Shown here piece by piece: positions 22,019-33,809 of a stretch of 64,000 nucleotides of DNA. The position numbers and the translations under genes were made by a program. This DNA is from Sporothrix humicola. Taxonomy: Eukaryota; Ascomycota; Sordariomycetes; Ophiostomatales; Ophiostomataceae. The notes below the pieces were generated by a model. The model was not told where the DNA came from. It worked only from the letters and a program-made list of their open reading frames with translations, and did no database searches. The stretch spans positions 42,747-106,746 of the forward strand of contig WNYE01000116.1 of assembly GCA_021396245.1 (NCBI GenBank). The letters are read 5' to 3'. Position 1 is the stretch's first letter; every line of letters starts with the position of its first letter.

Positions 22019-23216
22019 TTTGATGGATGGAAGAGGGATGGAGAAAGATCTAGAGAGATAGTCGATGGTCAATTGAGGTGGTCTTTGGTGACAGGCGGCT
22101 CGAATTGTTGTTCAAGTCGGGGTCTGGGGTGTCGGTTGAAGGAAAGGAGGGGGTGGAGAGCGGTCGAAAATGGATGTTCATAGCTCGATTCTATTTTTTC
22201 CCAAGATGCCCAAAAGCACCGACAACAGGGCCAAAACAAAGCCGACAAGCGGTTTTCGGGATCTCCAGGCCCTCCGATCGATCAATGGCACAGCAGCTCG
22301 TTTCGAAACTTACAAGTAAAGGGGATGCGTGGATGTGATGCGAAAGATGCAGACTCGTTCTCTGGATCAGGCTTCTCTCGACAGCAAACAGAGGATGAAC
22401 ATTTCAAAAGTGAAAAAGGTAGGGCTTCTGTGACTGCGCTAGTACGCATTAGGTAATTGCGTCAGCGAATTCCTGGCAGCACTGTGGGTTGGCGGGGAGG
22501 GGCAGTACATAAGCCTGTGCCTATTTTATGTGAATTATGATGTACCACTGCACGTGATCTGGAAATGAAAGATATATGAGCTTCAATTTGCACGGTCATG
22601 AGAATCGCAATATACAATGGTCATTACACTTAGTTTTCAATCATTTTACATTCAATGTGATAGAATATCCAGACAAATTTGGAAAAGCAATGGCGACATG
22701 CCTCTGCCTCACAAGATGGTGTAAAAGGAAGAGATGGAAATTACATGAAGCATTCGGTGTTGGTGAGCAGAATACAGTACAAATGGACTAGTGGCACAGT
22801 ACACATAAAATTTTGGGAGTCGCGCCCCGCAACAACAAAATTCCGGGCAGGCGAAATCAGGAGGGAAGAAAAAATTCAGTGGGGGGCGGCCTTAGGGCAG
22901 GATGAACAATTTTTGCAAAGCGCACCAAATCATCCGTGCCGCGAAAGAAGTATCCCCATCAGACCTTTTTTCTTAGTTTTGCTGTGACCTCCAACTTCTT
23001 CACAACCAGACTTCCACGACAACGAATTGGCGACAGAAGATTCGTGAGTTTTTTTCCTTCTCCCACCGTATCCCACAACGACCCTCGGCACTCTTCGACA
23101 TCGATCGCATCGACAAACGACATTCTTTTGCGCATTTCCGCACAGTAACTAACGCGTCGGCTTCTTGTCTCGCTCTCTTTCTTTCAGTTCTTTTATCCCG
23201 AACAAATCACATCAAA
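22019..23216. promoter_or_regulatory. Divergent promoter region, NAC alpha and RPL14
   Basis: About 1.2 kb between two divergent start codons. Both sides contain a probable 5' untranslated intron, 22313-22050 on the - strand and 23044-23187 on the + strand. The transcribed upstream parts therefore take up much of the spacing, leaving a shared control region of roughly 0.7 kb. No coding frame is supported in it. Joint control of two ribosome-associated products is an inference from the arrangement. Confidence 0.55.
23044..23187 (+). other. Probable 5' UTR intron of RPL14
   Basis: GTGAGT donor at 23044, branch site CTAAC at about 23148-23152 (in AGTAACTAACGCG), long C/T tract and acceptor TTTCAG at 23187. 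The start codon follows 30 bases later. Introns in the leader of ribosomal protein genes are common in filamentous ascomycetes. The prediction rests on splice signals alone. Confidence 0.6.
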
Positions 23217-23848
23217 ATGGGTGACGCAACAATCATCGGTTCGCAGTGGCGCCTGGTCGAGCTCGGCCGCGTCGTCCTCCTGCAGAGCGGCCCGTCCGCT
23301 GGCCGTCTGGCCGCCATTATCGAGATCATCGACCACAAGCGGGTGCGTACTATCACGGACGGAGAGGATGATGGGACGGGACGGGATGGGATGGATTGCA
23401 CGTCGAGGCGATTCCGAAAGAGGGGGACAGCATGGGAGTCCATTGTGGCTTTCTGTGCATGGAAATGGAAAGGCGAAAAGATCAAGCAGTTGTCAAATGT
23501 GCAAGAACCAACGATGCTAACATACCACAGGTTCTCGTTGACGGCCCCGCAACAGAGGCCAACCCCGGCGGTGTTGCCCGCCAAGCCGTTGCCCTGGCCG
23601 ATGTCCTCCTGACCGCGATCGTTATCTCGAAGCTGCCCCGTGGCGCACGGAACGGCACCGTCAAGGCTGCCTGGGAGAAGGCTGAGGTCGACAGCCAGTG
23701 GAAGGCCAGCAACTGGTACAAGAAGCGCCTCCAGAACGAGCGGCGGAAGGCCCTCACCGACTTCGACCGCTTCAAGGTTCTGCGGTTGAAGAAGCAGCGC
23801 CGTTTCGAGGAGCGCAAGGCTCTGGCTAAGGTTAAGGCTAGCGCATAG
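23217..23848 (+). CDS. RPL14: 60S ribosomal protein L14 (eL14)
   Basis: Two coding exons, 23217-23342 and 23531-23848, giving 147 residues. The intron has donor GTGCGT and a GCTAAC branch site at 23516 before ACCACAG; it splits the conserved segment IIEIIDHKR / VLVDGPA. The protein is a structural component of the large cytosolic ribosomal subunit. The N-terminal KOW-type SH3-like barrel is seen in WRLVELGRVVLLQSGPSAGRLAAI. The middle has RQAVALADVLLTAIVISKLPRG. The basic helical C-terminal half includes WKASNWYKKRLQ and LKKQRRFEERKALAKVKASA. The start has an ideal context (CAAAATGG). AATAAA at 24050-24055 is a plausible poly(A) signal. Length and organisation are normal for an ascomycete. 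Confidence 0.96.
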
Positions 23849-25069
23849 AGGAATGGAAGATGACGGGCGAGGTTATGGTGGAGGACTATTAGACGAGGCA
23901 TTCACTTGTCTCGCCCCCCGTCCTTTCTCTGTCCTTTCCCATTGTTTTTCGGTTCTTGTTGTGTCTTTGCTTTTCACCCTTTCGCCTCTTTCTTGCTTCT
24001 CCTTTTCTCGACGTCACATAATCTATAACGACAAAAATTAAAAAAATTCAATAAAAACTCCCTCCAACCCGACACTTTACACCCACGCACTCATCCTCGC
24101 CACAACCAACCACCACCACCACCATCATCAACTATCTTTTTACCGCCTGCCGACCATACCAACGACGATGGGCACAAGGGGGGAACATGAGGGCGCACTT
24201 TGTTCTCGCAGGAGCAGCCAACCGACCAAAAATATATACCACACATTTTCCCACATTCCTATTGCAGACGGCTGTCTTTGTCTCGTCCAGTCTATGACCT
24301 GAGATGGGCAGAGGGGCTGTCTTTGGGATGGGGGAGGGAGGACGACCTGTATCTGACGAGGGACCATGCATCATTGGGTGTGCGGCCTGTTCTCTTTTGG
24401 AGCAGATCTGAGGAAACGGACGGCAGGAGGGCCGGGGAGAGGAAGAACGGGACGCGGGGGAAAAGAAAAAGGATAACGCGGGTTTTTGTTGGAGGGAAAC
24501 GGGCGCGCGGCTGGCTGGTACATCTTTTTCTCGGAAAAAACGGAAAACTGTCTATTGTTCATTGTTTCTTAAACTTTTCCAATTTCTTGTTCTTGCTTTG
24601 AACAAGGCAAAACCCAACCCCCAAAATTTTACACAAGAAAAAAAAGTCTAAATCACCTGAATCGGGGCGCTCTTCGGAGGCAGCTCAACATTTGACATAT
24701 GCACCTATTGCGATATCGCCTCTACGTCACCAACGATATGTTGTGCGGTCTCGAGTTTTGGCGACAATCTTTCTTTTTATGAGTGACATGATGACCTAAT
24801 AAAATACGCTAGATAAACCCACATCCCCAAACAACCCACGAAATAAATAAACAAAAATAATAAATAATAAAAAATTATGAAAAAGACACCCACTTCCTCC
24901 CGCTGAGATGCGCTGCTGTGATGATATCATAAATCGTTATCGCTGTTCATAATCAACTTGAGAAATACAACATTTATGAGGAAAAAAAAGTAAACAAGAC
25001 GAGCACCAAATCCTCCCATCCAATAAATCTGCTCTTGTAACTTGAGAGTGAACCAAATAGCCATCTAAA
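23849..25069. other. RPL14 and DUF8035 convergent intergenic region
   Basis: About 1.2 kb holding two convergent 3' ends. It is T/C-rich just after RPL14 (23900-24010), then mixed, then AT-rich (24770-24890). Short open frames on both strands have no coding character. Confidence 0.6.
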
Positions 25070-26806
25070 TTAACGGTAGTAACCGGGGTGCAGATGGTCG
25101 ACAACCACCTCGTGCTCGTAGACAAGGTCGTCGTCGCGGCGAGGACGGTGGTGGCTGTGGCTGCGGCGGTGGGAGTGCTTGTGCTTGACATCAATGTCGA
25201 TATCGACCTCGGAGTACTGCTCCTTGTGGCGCTGGCGGCGAATGCGGTCGGACAGCTGCACGAGCTCTTGAACATCCTCCTAGATGGTGTCAGTAAACGA
25301 ACAGAGTGTAAACAAAAAGAAAGTGACAAAACAACTTACGTATCGCAGGTACTGAAGAATATAGTAGAAGTACTCGGTCTCCTGGTAGTCGTAGCCGAGG
25401 TAGTCGATGGCCTCACGAGACACCAGGTCCTTGGTGATCTCCGTCCACATGTCGCTGCGTGCAGCAGGCATGAGCTCGGCACGCGTACTCGGCATCAAGA
25501 CCAGGCGCTGGTCCGTCTCGACCTCAATCTCGCGCTCGCGGCTGTGGCCATGGCGGCTCTTCTGGTCGATGATCTGAACATTGATGTGCTCGCCATGGCT
25601 TGACCGTTCCCGCTCCCGGGGCGGCTCCTTAGTTCTGCGCCGAGGAGCTGCCACCACCTCACCGTCGCGCTCCGGGATGAACCGTGTGCGACGCACTCCA
25701 TTATAGCGCTGCCAGGTAATGTCTGCAGACCCACCGCCAACACCGTCCATACGGACGTGCTCGGTGCCAGGAGGCACATCGATAATGGTCCAATCTTTGG
25801 TGGCGCCGTTGTACGCCTCACCCATGCGCCCTCTCTCATCGATGCGCCGCTCAATGTATCTCGCCTCGTCGTCTACAGCAGACCGGCGCTCTTGGCGAAC
25901 AGGTGGCTGTGCGGAGCGGGAGCGGCGAGGGCGCCGCTCGTCGATATCAACCTCCAGGTGGTGGCGGTCGGAACGCACAATAACCTCCTTCTCTGAAGAT
26001 CTGGCGGGAGGAGCCCGCAGCCGAGAGCGGGATCGGGAACGTCTCCGTTCGTGGTCGTGGATGTCGACTTCGGTCCGGTTGCGGGAAGAATAAATGTCAA
26101 TCTCCGTGTCACGCTCGCGCTCACGTTCGCGGCGCGGCTCCGGTCTCGGAGGTGCCCCCGGTGCATAAACGACGCCTATATCATTGAAATAAATTAGCAT
26201 GACAGCGCAAGCACAAAATATATAAAGGTGCCTTAACGTACCATGGTCCACATCGGTGTAGTGGGTAATAACCTCTCGTTCCACGACTGGGCCGCGGATG
26301 AGCTGTCTCTGCTCCTGTGGCGGCGGTGATGGGCTTGGCGAAGGGACGCGAGACCGCTCAACAATACGGATACGCTCGTGCTCCCGCTCTGGCGGTGGAG
26401 TTGGCGACCGCTCCCGCTCACGTTCAACAACACGTGTCACGATCCGCTCTTGTGGTCCCCGGGACGGCTCGCGGTACCGATCCCGCTCCCGCTCTCTGTC
26501 GTACACACGATCCCGAATCTCGACCCGGTCAACCACCTCGCGCTCGCGGGCCGGCGGCAGAGGCGACGGAGACCGTTCACGGATCACCTCGCGGTAGCGG
26601 AGTGGGCTCGGCGACCGTTGGCGCTGTCTCGGGCGCTCGATGGTCTCGACTTCGCGCTGGCGCAGAACAAGAGCACCGGCATCGCTGCGCCGGTCTTCCT
26701 GAAAGTAGCGGGCCAAAGGGTCCCGGTCGACCTCGCGCTCGCGCTCGCGAACACGCACATCGAGGTAATCGCGCTCGTCGATCACATCACGGCTTCGGCG
26801 GGCCAT
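25070..26806 (-). CDS. Arg/Glu-repeat protein with C-terminal DUF8035-type domain
   Basis: Three exons on the - strand: 26806-26242, 26175-25340 and 25279-25070, giving 536 residues. Intron 1 (66 bases, donor GTACGT, acceptor ATATAG) has no stop in frame, so it looks like coding sequence unless spliced out. Intron 2 has GTAAGT and CTAG. The N-terminal 190 residues are RERERE-type charged repeats with SPSP and SPTPPP patches, like RS/RE-rich nuclear proteins. The middle repeats a theme of TEIDIYSS, TEVDIHDH, LEVDIDER and EIEVETDQ. Then comes a conserved-looking block DWTIIDVPPGTEHVRMDG with WQRYNGVRRTRFIPE, and finally WTEITKDLVSREAIDYLGYDYQ with YFYYILQYLRYEDVQELVQLSDRIR, which I recall as the fungal DUF8035 domain. 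The C terminus is His/Arg-rich. Function is unknown; an RNA-linked nuclear role is only suggested by the RE repeats. Confidence 0.82.
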
Positions 26807-29800
26807 GGTGGGCAGGGAAATGGCGGGGTGATCTGACGTTTGAATAGATTGAGAAGCCCAGAGAGATCAACCAATATTAAACGTAAGAGAGGCGATAAAG
26901 GCAGTTCCAACAGTCCAGCCGATAGCTAGGTACTGAAAGGCTAAAGAGGCAAAAAAAGAGGGTGCAATAATCAAAGCCCGTCGATGTAGGCTAAGTAACA
27001 AAGCCTCGAAAAAAGTAAACACAGCGCTGATCGGTCGAGGCTGAACAGGACAAGATGCCAACGATGACGAAAAAAGGAGAGAAAGAAAATAAATGGCCAA
27101 GCACGAGGGAGGCCAAGTCAAGTAATACGTGAGCTAGCGAAAGACGAGGTTGGCGAGGCCTGCGGGCGGCTGACTTGGCTTCGCTGGAGTTGAGGGGAGC
27201 GAAGCAAGGTTTGAAACGGCCGGAGGCGTAGTGAAGAGAGGTTTGGAGGGGGATGTGGAGGGGCTGCCGCGCGTGAGCGAGGAAAGAGAGGCAGAGAGAG
27301 GCTCGGCTTGGCGAGGAAAGAAGGCCTAGCCAGGCAGGTTCGTCCAGGTCTGGACAGACGAGACAGACAACAAGGAGGCAGGCTCGCAGGGAAGGTGCGG
27401 CTACTTTGTCGAGGAAGGCACAAGGGGTTACAAGGCTAACGATGTCATCCTACAGCAGATTTTTCTTGAGCAAAACACCGCAGTTGCAGCGAATTGCAGC
27501 CCGACAAGGCAAGGGTGAACGACAACTGCATGGCTGGCCCCCAGGCTCTTGCCGTCCGGCTCTGGTTGGGCGATGACGAAAATTCCTGCGAAAAGCAGGA
27601 AGGAACAAGGAGGGGTGATGAAGAGGGGGGACAAAATCAATACAAAATGTGGTGGGTGCCGTTTTTAGCAAGCACTGCCCCTCTAAACTGCGGGCCGCTG
27701 CTAGGGTTCTTTCCCATTTTCTAGCGTTTTCGTGGGGAGACAGCGGGGGGGAGCCAGCTCAGGCCTCCACGGCCTCCTACTGGGTCCAGGTTTGACTGAC
27801 GATAGAAAAGGAATCCCGTGGAAGAGGGAAATGTCAGTGAAAAAAAAGTGTGCCGGCCTTGCATGAGCCGTTGGAGACAGGACGAAGTCGGGATTTCCAT
27901 TGGGCACACGTCTGGTGAGATTTGTGGTCATTGGACTCATTCGGGCTTCAGCCCAACTGACGAGGGAAGGAGCATGTGGCAGCCAGGTGAGTAGCCAAGC
28001 AAAGTCTGTCTGACGCAATATTGCATGAGAGAGGCAGGAGCCGTGGCCCAATTGTGAACAGTTGCAAAGGAAAGAGCGTTCTTGCTCCAAGGTGAATCTT
28101 CTGGCATAACTCTGGACAGTTCTTCAGATAACTTATGAACGCACATATTGCACAAACGTCATTTTCTCTACGTCTGGGAGATATCATATTTGTTTGCAAA
28201 GCCATATTAAGTAGCAAAACCTGAAATGCCATTTACAGTGCTCAAGTGCTCTTGTCCTTGTTGTTAGTGCCAGCCATTCTGCAACGCGTGCCTGTTAGTG
28301 GCTTTAGTTCCCGTCGCACCTACTGGTCTTGGAGAGCCGATGACGTTGGTCCTGCTCCAGTATCAAATCTTGTCTGGTCGCTCTTGCCTAATTAAAAATC
28401 ATAGAAAGAAGGCAAGTACAATGCAATTGACACTTCCTAATCAAGAATCAAAGAACAAAACAACCATCTTCTAGACCCCTTATTTTCCCTTGATCATACT
28501 TCAATCCTTTTGCAACCTTCACCACGACACGTATCGCACGCATACCGCCAAGTCTACACCAACAACTACCGCCGATCTACCACGTACACATGAGAACACC
28601 AGCATGCCACGGGTAAAAAAACAGGTCAAGAAACCTGAATTGCATATTGCATGCGTTATCTTTCATATTGTCAGCCACACATCGTTCTACCCAGCAGAAA
28701 TCTTTCTTGGCCTCATTTATCGGACTGCAACCTGCTTGATCGCATCCTGTTTATTATGTGGCCAACACTGACATCAGAATTCATATGCTTTTGTTATTGG
28801 CAAAGGCTGCAGATGATCGGTGCGAGCAGATCACTTGGCGCTCGGTGGCCTACATCGCACTTTTGTGTGTTTGCCGCTCAGACTGGTAAGGAGGTGTTTG
28901 TTTGACCTTTTTCGTTTCGTTTCACACGCATAAGCTGACAGGGGCGCTAACCATTGGCTCATTCTCGTTGCACCACATCCACACCACAAGCGCCGCACCA
29001 TCTACTTGGGACGAAGAAGACATTCGAATGTCGACCACGGTTGGACAATGGACAATGCGAGAATGAGAAGCGACAAAAGTCAAAGAAGAAGGAGAAGAAG
29101 AAGATGAAATATGGCACCGCCATGGTCTTCCAATTTATTCACGACTAAAAAAAGAAGATGGGTGGCAGTGTATCTAATGCAGGAACAGATCTATTGTTGC
29201 TCGCAGAGGGTGCATTGCTCGACACTTCGCTTGGCTTCAAGTGTCAGCCAATTTGGACTGGTTTTCCAGTGGAAGCCACCTATGAGAATCAAAAATAGGC
29301 CAAGCACAACTTTCAGAAAGAAGGCGACATGTCCACGGCTTTGTTTTCCGTGTTGACGAAGGAAGCGTACCTGTCAGACAGCAGCTTTCATGGAACGAAC
29401 GACTCCTACAACCCACGCGACAGCACAGCCGCCCACGATTTTCCTGCCAGCGATCTACCCGAAAATCTGTAGACGGTACCATGCCAGCATGCCAGGAAGC
29501 GTTTGCGCGCTTCTCCGACCCTTTTGTTGCCACCCCTGCATCTGCCCACCCCTCCAACATATCTCGATTTACCCGTTGCAGAAACAACCCGTCCCAGCCA
29601 ACCAAACAGACTGCCTCTGCCAAAAGAACGCTCGCATGTTTAATTTTGGAATTTGGCGCCGCAATATACGCACCCCGTCTCGATATTATCTTCGCTCCAT
29701 GTTGGCCCTGCTAAATTGTTTTTTCTGCCTGCATGGTGTGGCGAGGTTTGCTGCTGTGCTGTTGCTCTGTTGTTCTGTTGTTGGCAGCATCGGCCTCATT

Positions 29801-30417
29801 CAACATGCGGTCGAGCGGCATCTGCACCTGCACCAGGGAAACAACCACACGACATAGACGAAATGAGCAGCAATCACCGTGTGCTGAAGATTCAGCCTGT
29901 TATCCTTCCAGCGAAGGTTGGTGTGTTCAGCAGTAGGATCCCGTCAAAGTAAAGTTGCATCACACTTTACAACCATCCATTTCCCCTGTCAGCATCCTCT
30001 GCGATGGTCTCAGTGACGGGCGGGCCTCTTCTCGCTGACCGCACTTCTCCGTCCTAATGTCCTCCCTGCCAAGCTGCGTTTGACGTCTGGTCTACATTGT
30101 AAGTCTACTGCCGGCGCAAACGGTATCCTCTTTGGTCTACGAAGAGCCCGCATGAGTGCTTGCGATGGATAGATAAAAGGCCATGGCCATCTCCTCCTCG
30201 ACTCCTTCTTTCTTCCTTTTCTTGTTCCACCAAAAAGATCACGCATTTCTACTTCTTTCTCTGCCTTCAGTCAACCTTCGCTCGTTATCCCGTCACTCGT
30301 TCAAACATCTATAATATTATTTTGTGCTCGTACATTTCGCGAACTTGTCCATCACCTCCACCCTTACTTTACACCATTATACCTTATCATTAATACCAGC
30401 TCTTCTTCACCATCAAA
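26807..30417. other. Long divergent intergenic region, DUF8035 gene and wall-protein gene
   Basis: 3.6 kb without a supported gene. From 27120 to 27420 the - strand is C/T-rich, like the leaders of other genes here, and is probably the DUF8035 promoter and leader. From 28000 to 29900 the sequence is mixed with no frame of coding character. A TATA-like ATAGATAAAAGG lies at about 30167-30178, some 240 bases before the start codon of the GPI-protein gene, followed by a C/T-rich leader. An open frame at 29390-29857 was considered and not accepted. Confidence 0.55.
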
Positions 30418-31080
30418 ATGAAGTCTGCTCTCGCTTCCCTCCTTGCCCTGGCTGCCTACGCCACTGCCAACCAGTCGTTTGGTCTTCCCGGCGGTGATGA
30501 CGAGGACTGCTCTGATGAGCCGTACAGCAGCCCGACCATCCTGGTTCCTCAGACCACCATTCACCCGACCCCGACGGGCCCGGACGTCGAGATCCTCCCG
30601 AGCGTCGAGCTGACCACGAGCACCATCTTCTCGACCACCACCAGCACGATCATCAGCTGCCACCCCACTGTTGTCTCGTGCCCGGCCGAGAGCACCGTCC
30701 TGACCACCGTCATCGTGGCTGTGAGCACCACCGTGTGCCCAGTGAGCTCGATCCCGTCGACTACCCCCGCGGCCGCCGTCTCGCCGCCCTCGGACACTTT
30801 TGTCATCCCCACCAGCACCCCTGTTGCTTCGGCCCCCGCTCCCCCGGCCCCGGCTGCTAGCACTCCTGCTGTTGCTGTCCCCCCTGCTCCGGCTGCCTCG
30901 TCCAAGGCCTGGAACTCGGCTCCCCACCCTAGCGGCGCTGCTGCCGGCACTGGCACCTCGGCTCCCCACGCCACAACGACTGGCCCCAAGTCAGTTGTCA
31001 CGGCTGGTGCTGCTCACAACGCCTTCGGCGCTGCCGGCGCTGTTGCCGCTGCCGCCGTTGCCGTTGCTGCCCTCTTCTAA
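30418..31080 (+). CDS. GPI-anchored Ser/Thr/Pro-rich cell-wall protein
   Basis: Intron-free gene for 220 residues. It has the plan of a fungal surface mannoprotein. A signal peptide covers residues 1-17 (MKSALASLLALAAYATA, cleavage likely after Ala17). A short acidic segment follows (GGDDEDCSDE). Next is a Thr-rich module with paired cysteines: TTSTIFSTTTSTII, SCHPTVVSCPAE and VAVSTTVCPVSS, a pattern I know from adhesin-like ascomycete wall proteins. A Pro/Ala-rich O-glycosylation stalk comes next. A hydrophobic C-terminal tail (GAAGAVAAAAVAVAALF) after a small-residue site near AGAAHNAF fits GPI attachment. It would be carried to the plasma membrane or wall; the role may be structural or adhesive. 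No catalytic domain is seen. The gene has more than 3 kb of upstream noncoding DNA. Confidence 0.85.
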   Translation: MKSALASLLALAAYATANQSFGLPGGDDEDCSDEPYSSPTILVPQTTIHPTPTGPDVEILPSVELTTSTIFSTTTSTIISCHPTVVSCPAESTVLTTVIVAVSTTVCPVSSIPSTTPAAAVSPPSDTFVIPTSTPVASAPAPPAPAASTPAVAVPPAPAASSKAWNSAPHPSGAAAGTGTSAPHATTTGPKSVVTAGAAHNAFGAAGAVAAAAVAVAALF

Positions 31081-32853
31081 TTTAATTTTGTGGTTTGATG
31101 GATCTTGAAAATGATCTGCTTTTCTTCACTTGACAAAAAAAAAATCAAAACCCAAAATTAGGAACAGACATGAGTTGGCTTGAGGTGGACAGAAAAGGAT
31201 GCCTTCATTTTTGGATTATGTGTTAATACTGTTTTTGCTCATTTTCTCTTCCCCAGACAATCAACCATTGTTTGTTTCATCTTCATGTTTGCCTTTACGA
31301 TCTTTTTCTCATCACTATTCTGTATTTATTATTGCCAGACATAAGCACCCTAGAGCAGTTTCTACCAATTCACAGGACTTTTTTTTCAAACTCATATTCA
31401 CACATCTTTTTTTCGCTGATACTGACGTTCGTGCTGGATGTAAGGTCAGAACATGGTCGATATGGTGCCACGTTTTGCACAGTATCGTGCCCTACAACCC
31501 CATATCATAAAGCCAAGACAGAAGCCATAGCAGTAAGATCCAGGAAAAGGTCAAGTGGCCGGAAAATTAAGAGTGTTTTGTTTGTTTCGTTCGCCCTCTC
31601 TCGCTCTGTAACCCGTTTGTCGCGTTGTTTTCCTTTTCGGCCCATCTCTGCACGTGTGCATAGATTGTTTTATGCGACCCCTTTGCTGTCTCTTTTGATT
31701 GTTTTTAATTCTTCCTGTCTTCATCTGTCCCCCTCCCTCCCTATCTCGTATGTCTCGTTCGCATTGTTTCCTTTCCCAGTGTGTTGAACCGACCGTGCCG
31801 TGTGGTGCGGCAGAATTCATGTGTTTCCCCTTTTGCTCATTTTATGTATATTGGCCTATAATTGCCCTGTCGCCCATTAATAGGGCCGCTCGCGCCATTT
31901 GCGAGTCATTGGGCGAGAACGCCTGGTAAAGAGATGATGGAGGAGAGAGAGAGAGAAGAAGCAAGACCGGTAAAAACGGAAGAAGCATGACACGACAAAG
32001 AGACTTAAGATGGGTGTGATAATGGGTGGCTGGCCGGCAAAGAAAGCATGCCTGGTGCACAGATGCTCCAATGATTTATTCTATGCTGTCACTCCTATCC
32101 GAGCGCTGTTTTCCATCAATTCTCAAATGACACGGCCCGGCGACATACTCTTATAACCCAACCTCCGTGGTATGGTTTATATAATAGCAGCGATATGCCC
32201 TCGACCTATTTCCCCGATTGAATATTGTGACGATACTAGGGCCCTCGTATTGCAGACGTCTATTTTTCCAAAATGAGTCTCATTTCCCCAGATTTTCGTC
32301 GCCGATCGTTGAAGACGTTTCGTGTGGCTGGGTATTTGTATTGTCTGTTTGTTTGTTTCTCTCTCCACGCTTCCATTCCTCGGTTGAATGGTGAGGATCG
32401 ACCCAAAGTCTGGTCTGGGCCCGGCATGTCCTGGAGCATTAGGCATTCTAGAACGCAGACCGCTCGTTCACGAAACCTCAGGGCGGAAATAGAGTTTAGG
32501 ACTGAGACTGGACTGAGATTGGGGCAGTGCAGAAAGCCCGGGAAGTCAACGATGGAACCACGCGGTGACCATGTAGCTATAGCATTGACGCGTTATGGAC
32601 ACGGCTTGTACACCTTGACGGCAGATGCATCGTCAGACGCCATCTAACCAGACTGTGACTTGACTGGTAGTGATCTGCCACGGGCGTTGAAGAGTTCTAG
32701 CTCGTCTTCGGCATATGGTCTCGGCTTGTTTCTTGTAGCCGTTGCTCGCTCGACCAGGCCTTTCAAGGTTTCTTTAGAAGGAGCCGAAGACGCCAGTGTC
32801 ACATAGGTCGATGTGTGCCTGAGATCGTTGCAGATGATGAGTTGTCTAGGACT
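31081..32853. other. Intergenic region, wall protein and CENP-O 3' ends
   Basis: 1.8 kb between two convergent genes, with no supported coding region. It is T-rich on the + strand from 31200 to 31720. An open frame of 124 codons at 32273-32647 has neither a domain nor GC-rich codon use, and I do not call it. Confidence 0.6.
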
Positions 32854-33809
32854 TCATGTATCGCTCATCCGCTGCACTAGACCCATCGCTGTCTTCTCGC
32901 CGGCCAGGAGGGCTCGCACAGCTGCCCGGTCGCGCGCTCCAGAGGCGCCGATGACTACCATCTTTTGAATATCGCCGTCATCGTCCATAACAAGACGGCC
33001 AGTGCGACCATCAGCCCAGTCGAAACGGATCTGCTTGGCCTCGGCATCGGCGCCACTGACATCAGCCAGAAGAGTGCTGGCGTCAATTTCCATGCCAGTG
33101 CTAGCGGCGTCTTCTGCTGCTTTTGTGACCTTTTGCTGCACACTTTTGCGCAGATCACTGATCACGGCCAGGCGGTTGTGGTAGCGGACGAGAGCCCGAC
33201 GTGTGGCGCGGGCAAAGCCGTAAAGGTCCGGGGATTTTGGTCCCGACGGTGCATACTGAGTGGCGCCGAGATACCGTGTAGCAAGACCGCCGAGAGGAAC
33301 AGAAGGGGGCACAGTGTGACGGTGGACGCGTAGTGGTGCTTCTTCGTCCGCGTTTGTCTGGTTGCGGGCACCAGACCGAGCTCGCCTACTGTCGTCGCGG
33401 TTGAGAAGGATGTAGTATGGCCGCAGGAACTGCGCGCCCATCATGACGTCAAAACGCAAACCTAGAACACGTCCACCGTCGACGGCGTTTGGGTCTGGGT
33501 CACGCACACGGAAGGCGGTCACAGACGCGCCTGCGCGGTAAAGGCTCTGCTGTTTATGGGCATCGTGCGCATCACAAAGCTTCAGCAGCTTCTTCCTCGT
33601 AGTGGCATCGTGGCGAGCATCATCATTGAGAAGCTGGCGCGTCGATGCGGCAGACAGTAATGTCGAAGTCTGAACCTGGAGCTGTTTTCTCAGAAGAGCA
33701 GCTGCTAATGTTAGTGAATGTGTGCCAAACAAATGAAATTCAACCAGGTTGTAAGCAACTTACCCTTCTCTCGAAGCTGCTCGATCTCGTCGTCCAGTGC
33801 CGATGCCAT
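32854..33809 (-). CDS. MCM21: Inner kinetochore protein CENP-O / Mcm21
   Basis: Two exons on the - strand, 33809-33764 and 33704-32854, giving 298 residues. The donor is GTAAGT; the branch site CTAAC lies just before the acceptor. CENP-O/Mcm21 pairs with CENP-P (Ctf19) in the COMA complex of the constitutive centromere-associated network. The N terminus is helical and charged, MASALDDEIEQLREK, suiting a coiled coil. The globular part has the family pattern VLGLRFDVMMGAQFLRPYYILL at about residues 95-116, then HRHTVPPSVPLGGLATRYLG, and a later basic helix RATRRALVRYHNRLAVISDLRKSV. The length is normal for filamentous fungi. The acceptor is TAGCAG, two possible AGs three bases apart, so the protein may have 298 or 297 residues. 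It is divergent from the acetyl-CoA transporter gene. Confidence 0.83.

Noticed and set aside
23343..23530. Intronic box C/D snoRNA in the RPL14 intron
   Set aside because: An ATGATGG-like C box is present, but there is no CTGA D box and no terminal stem.
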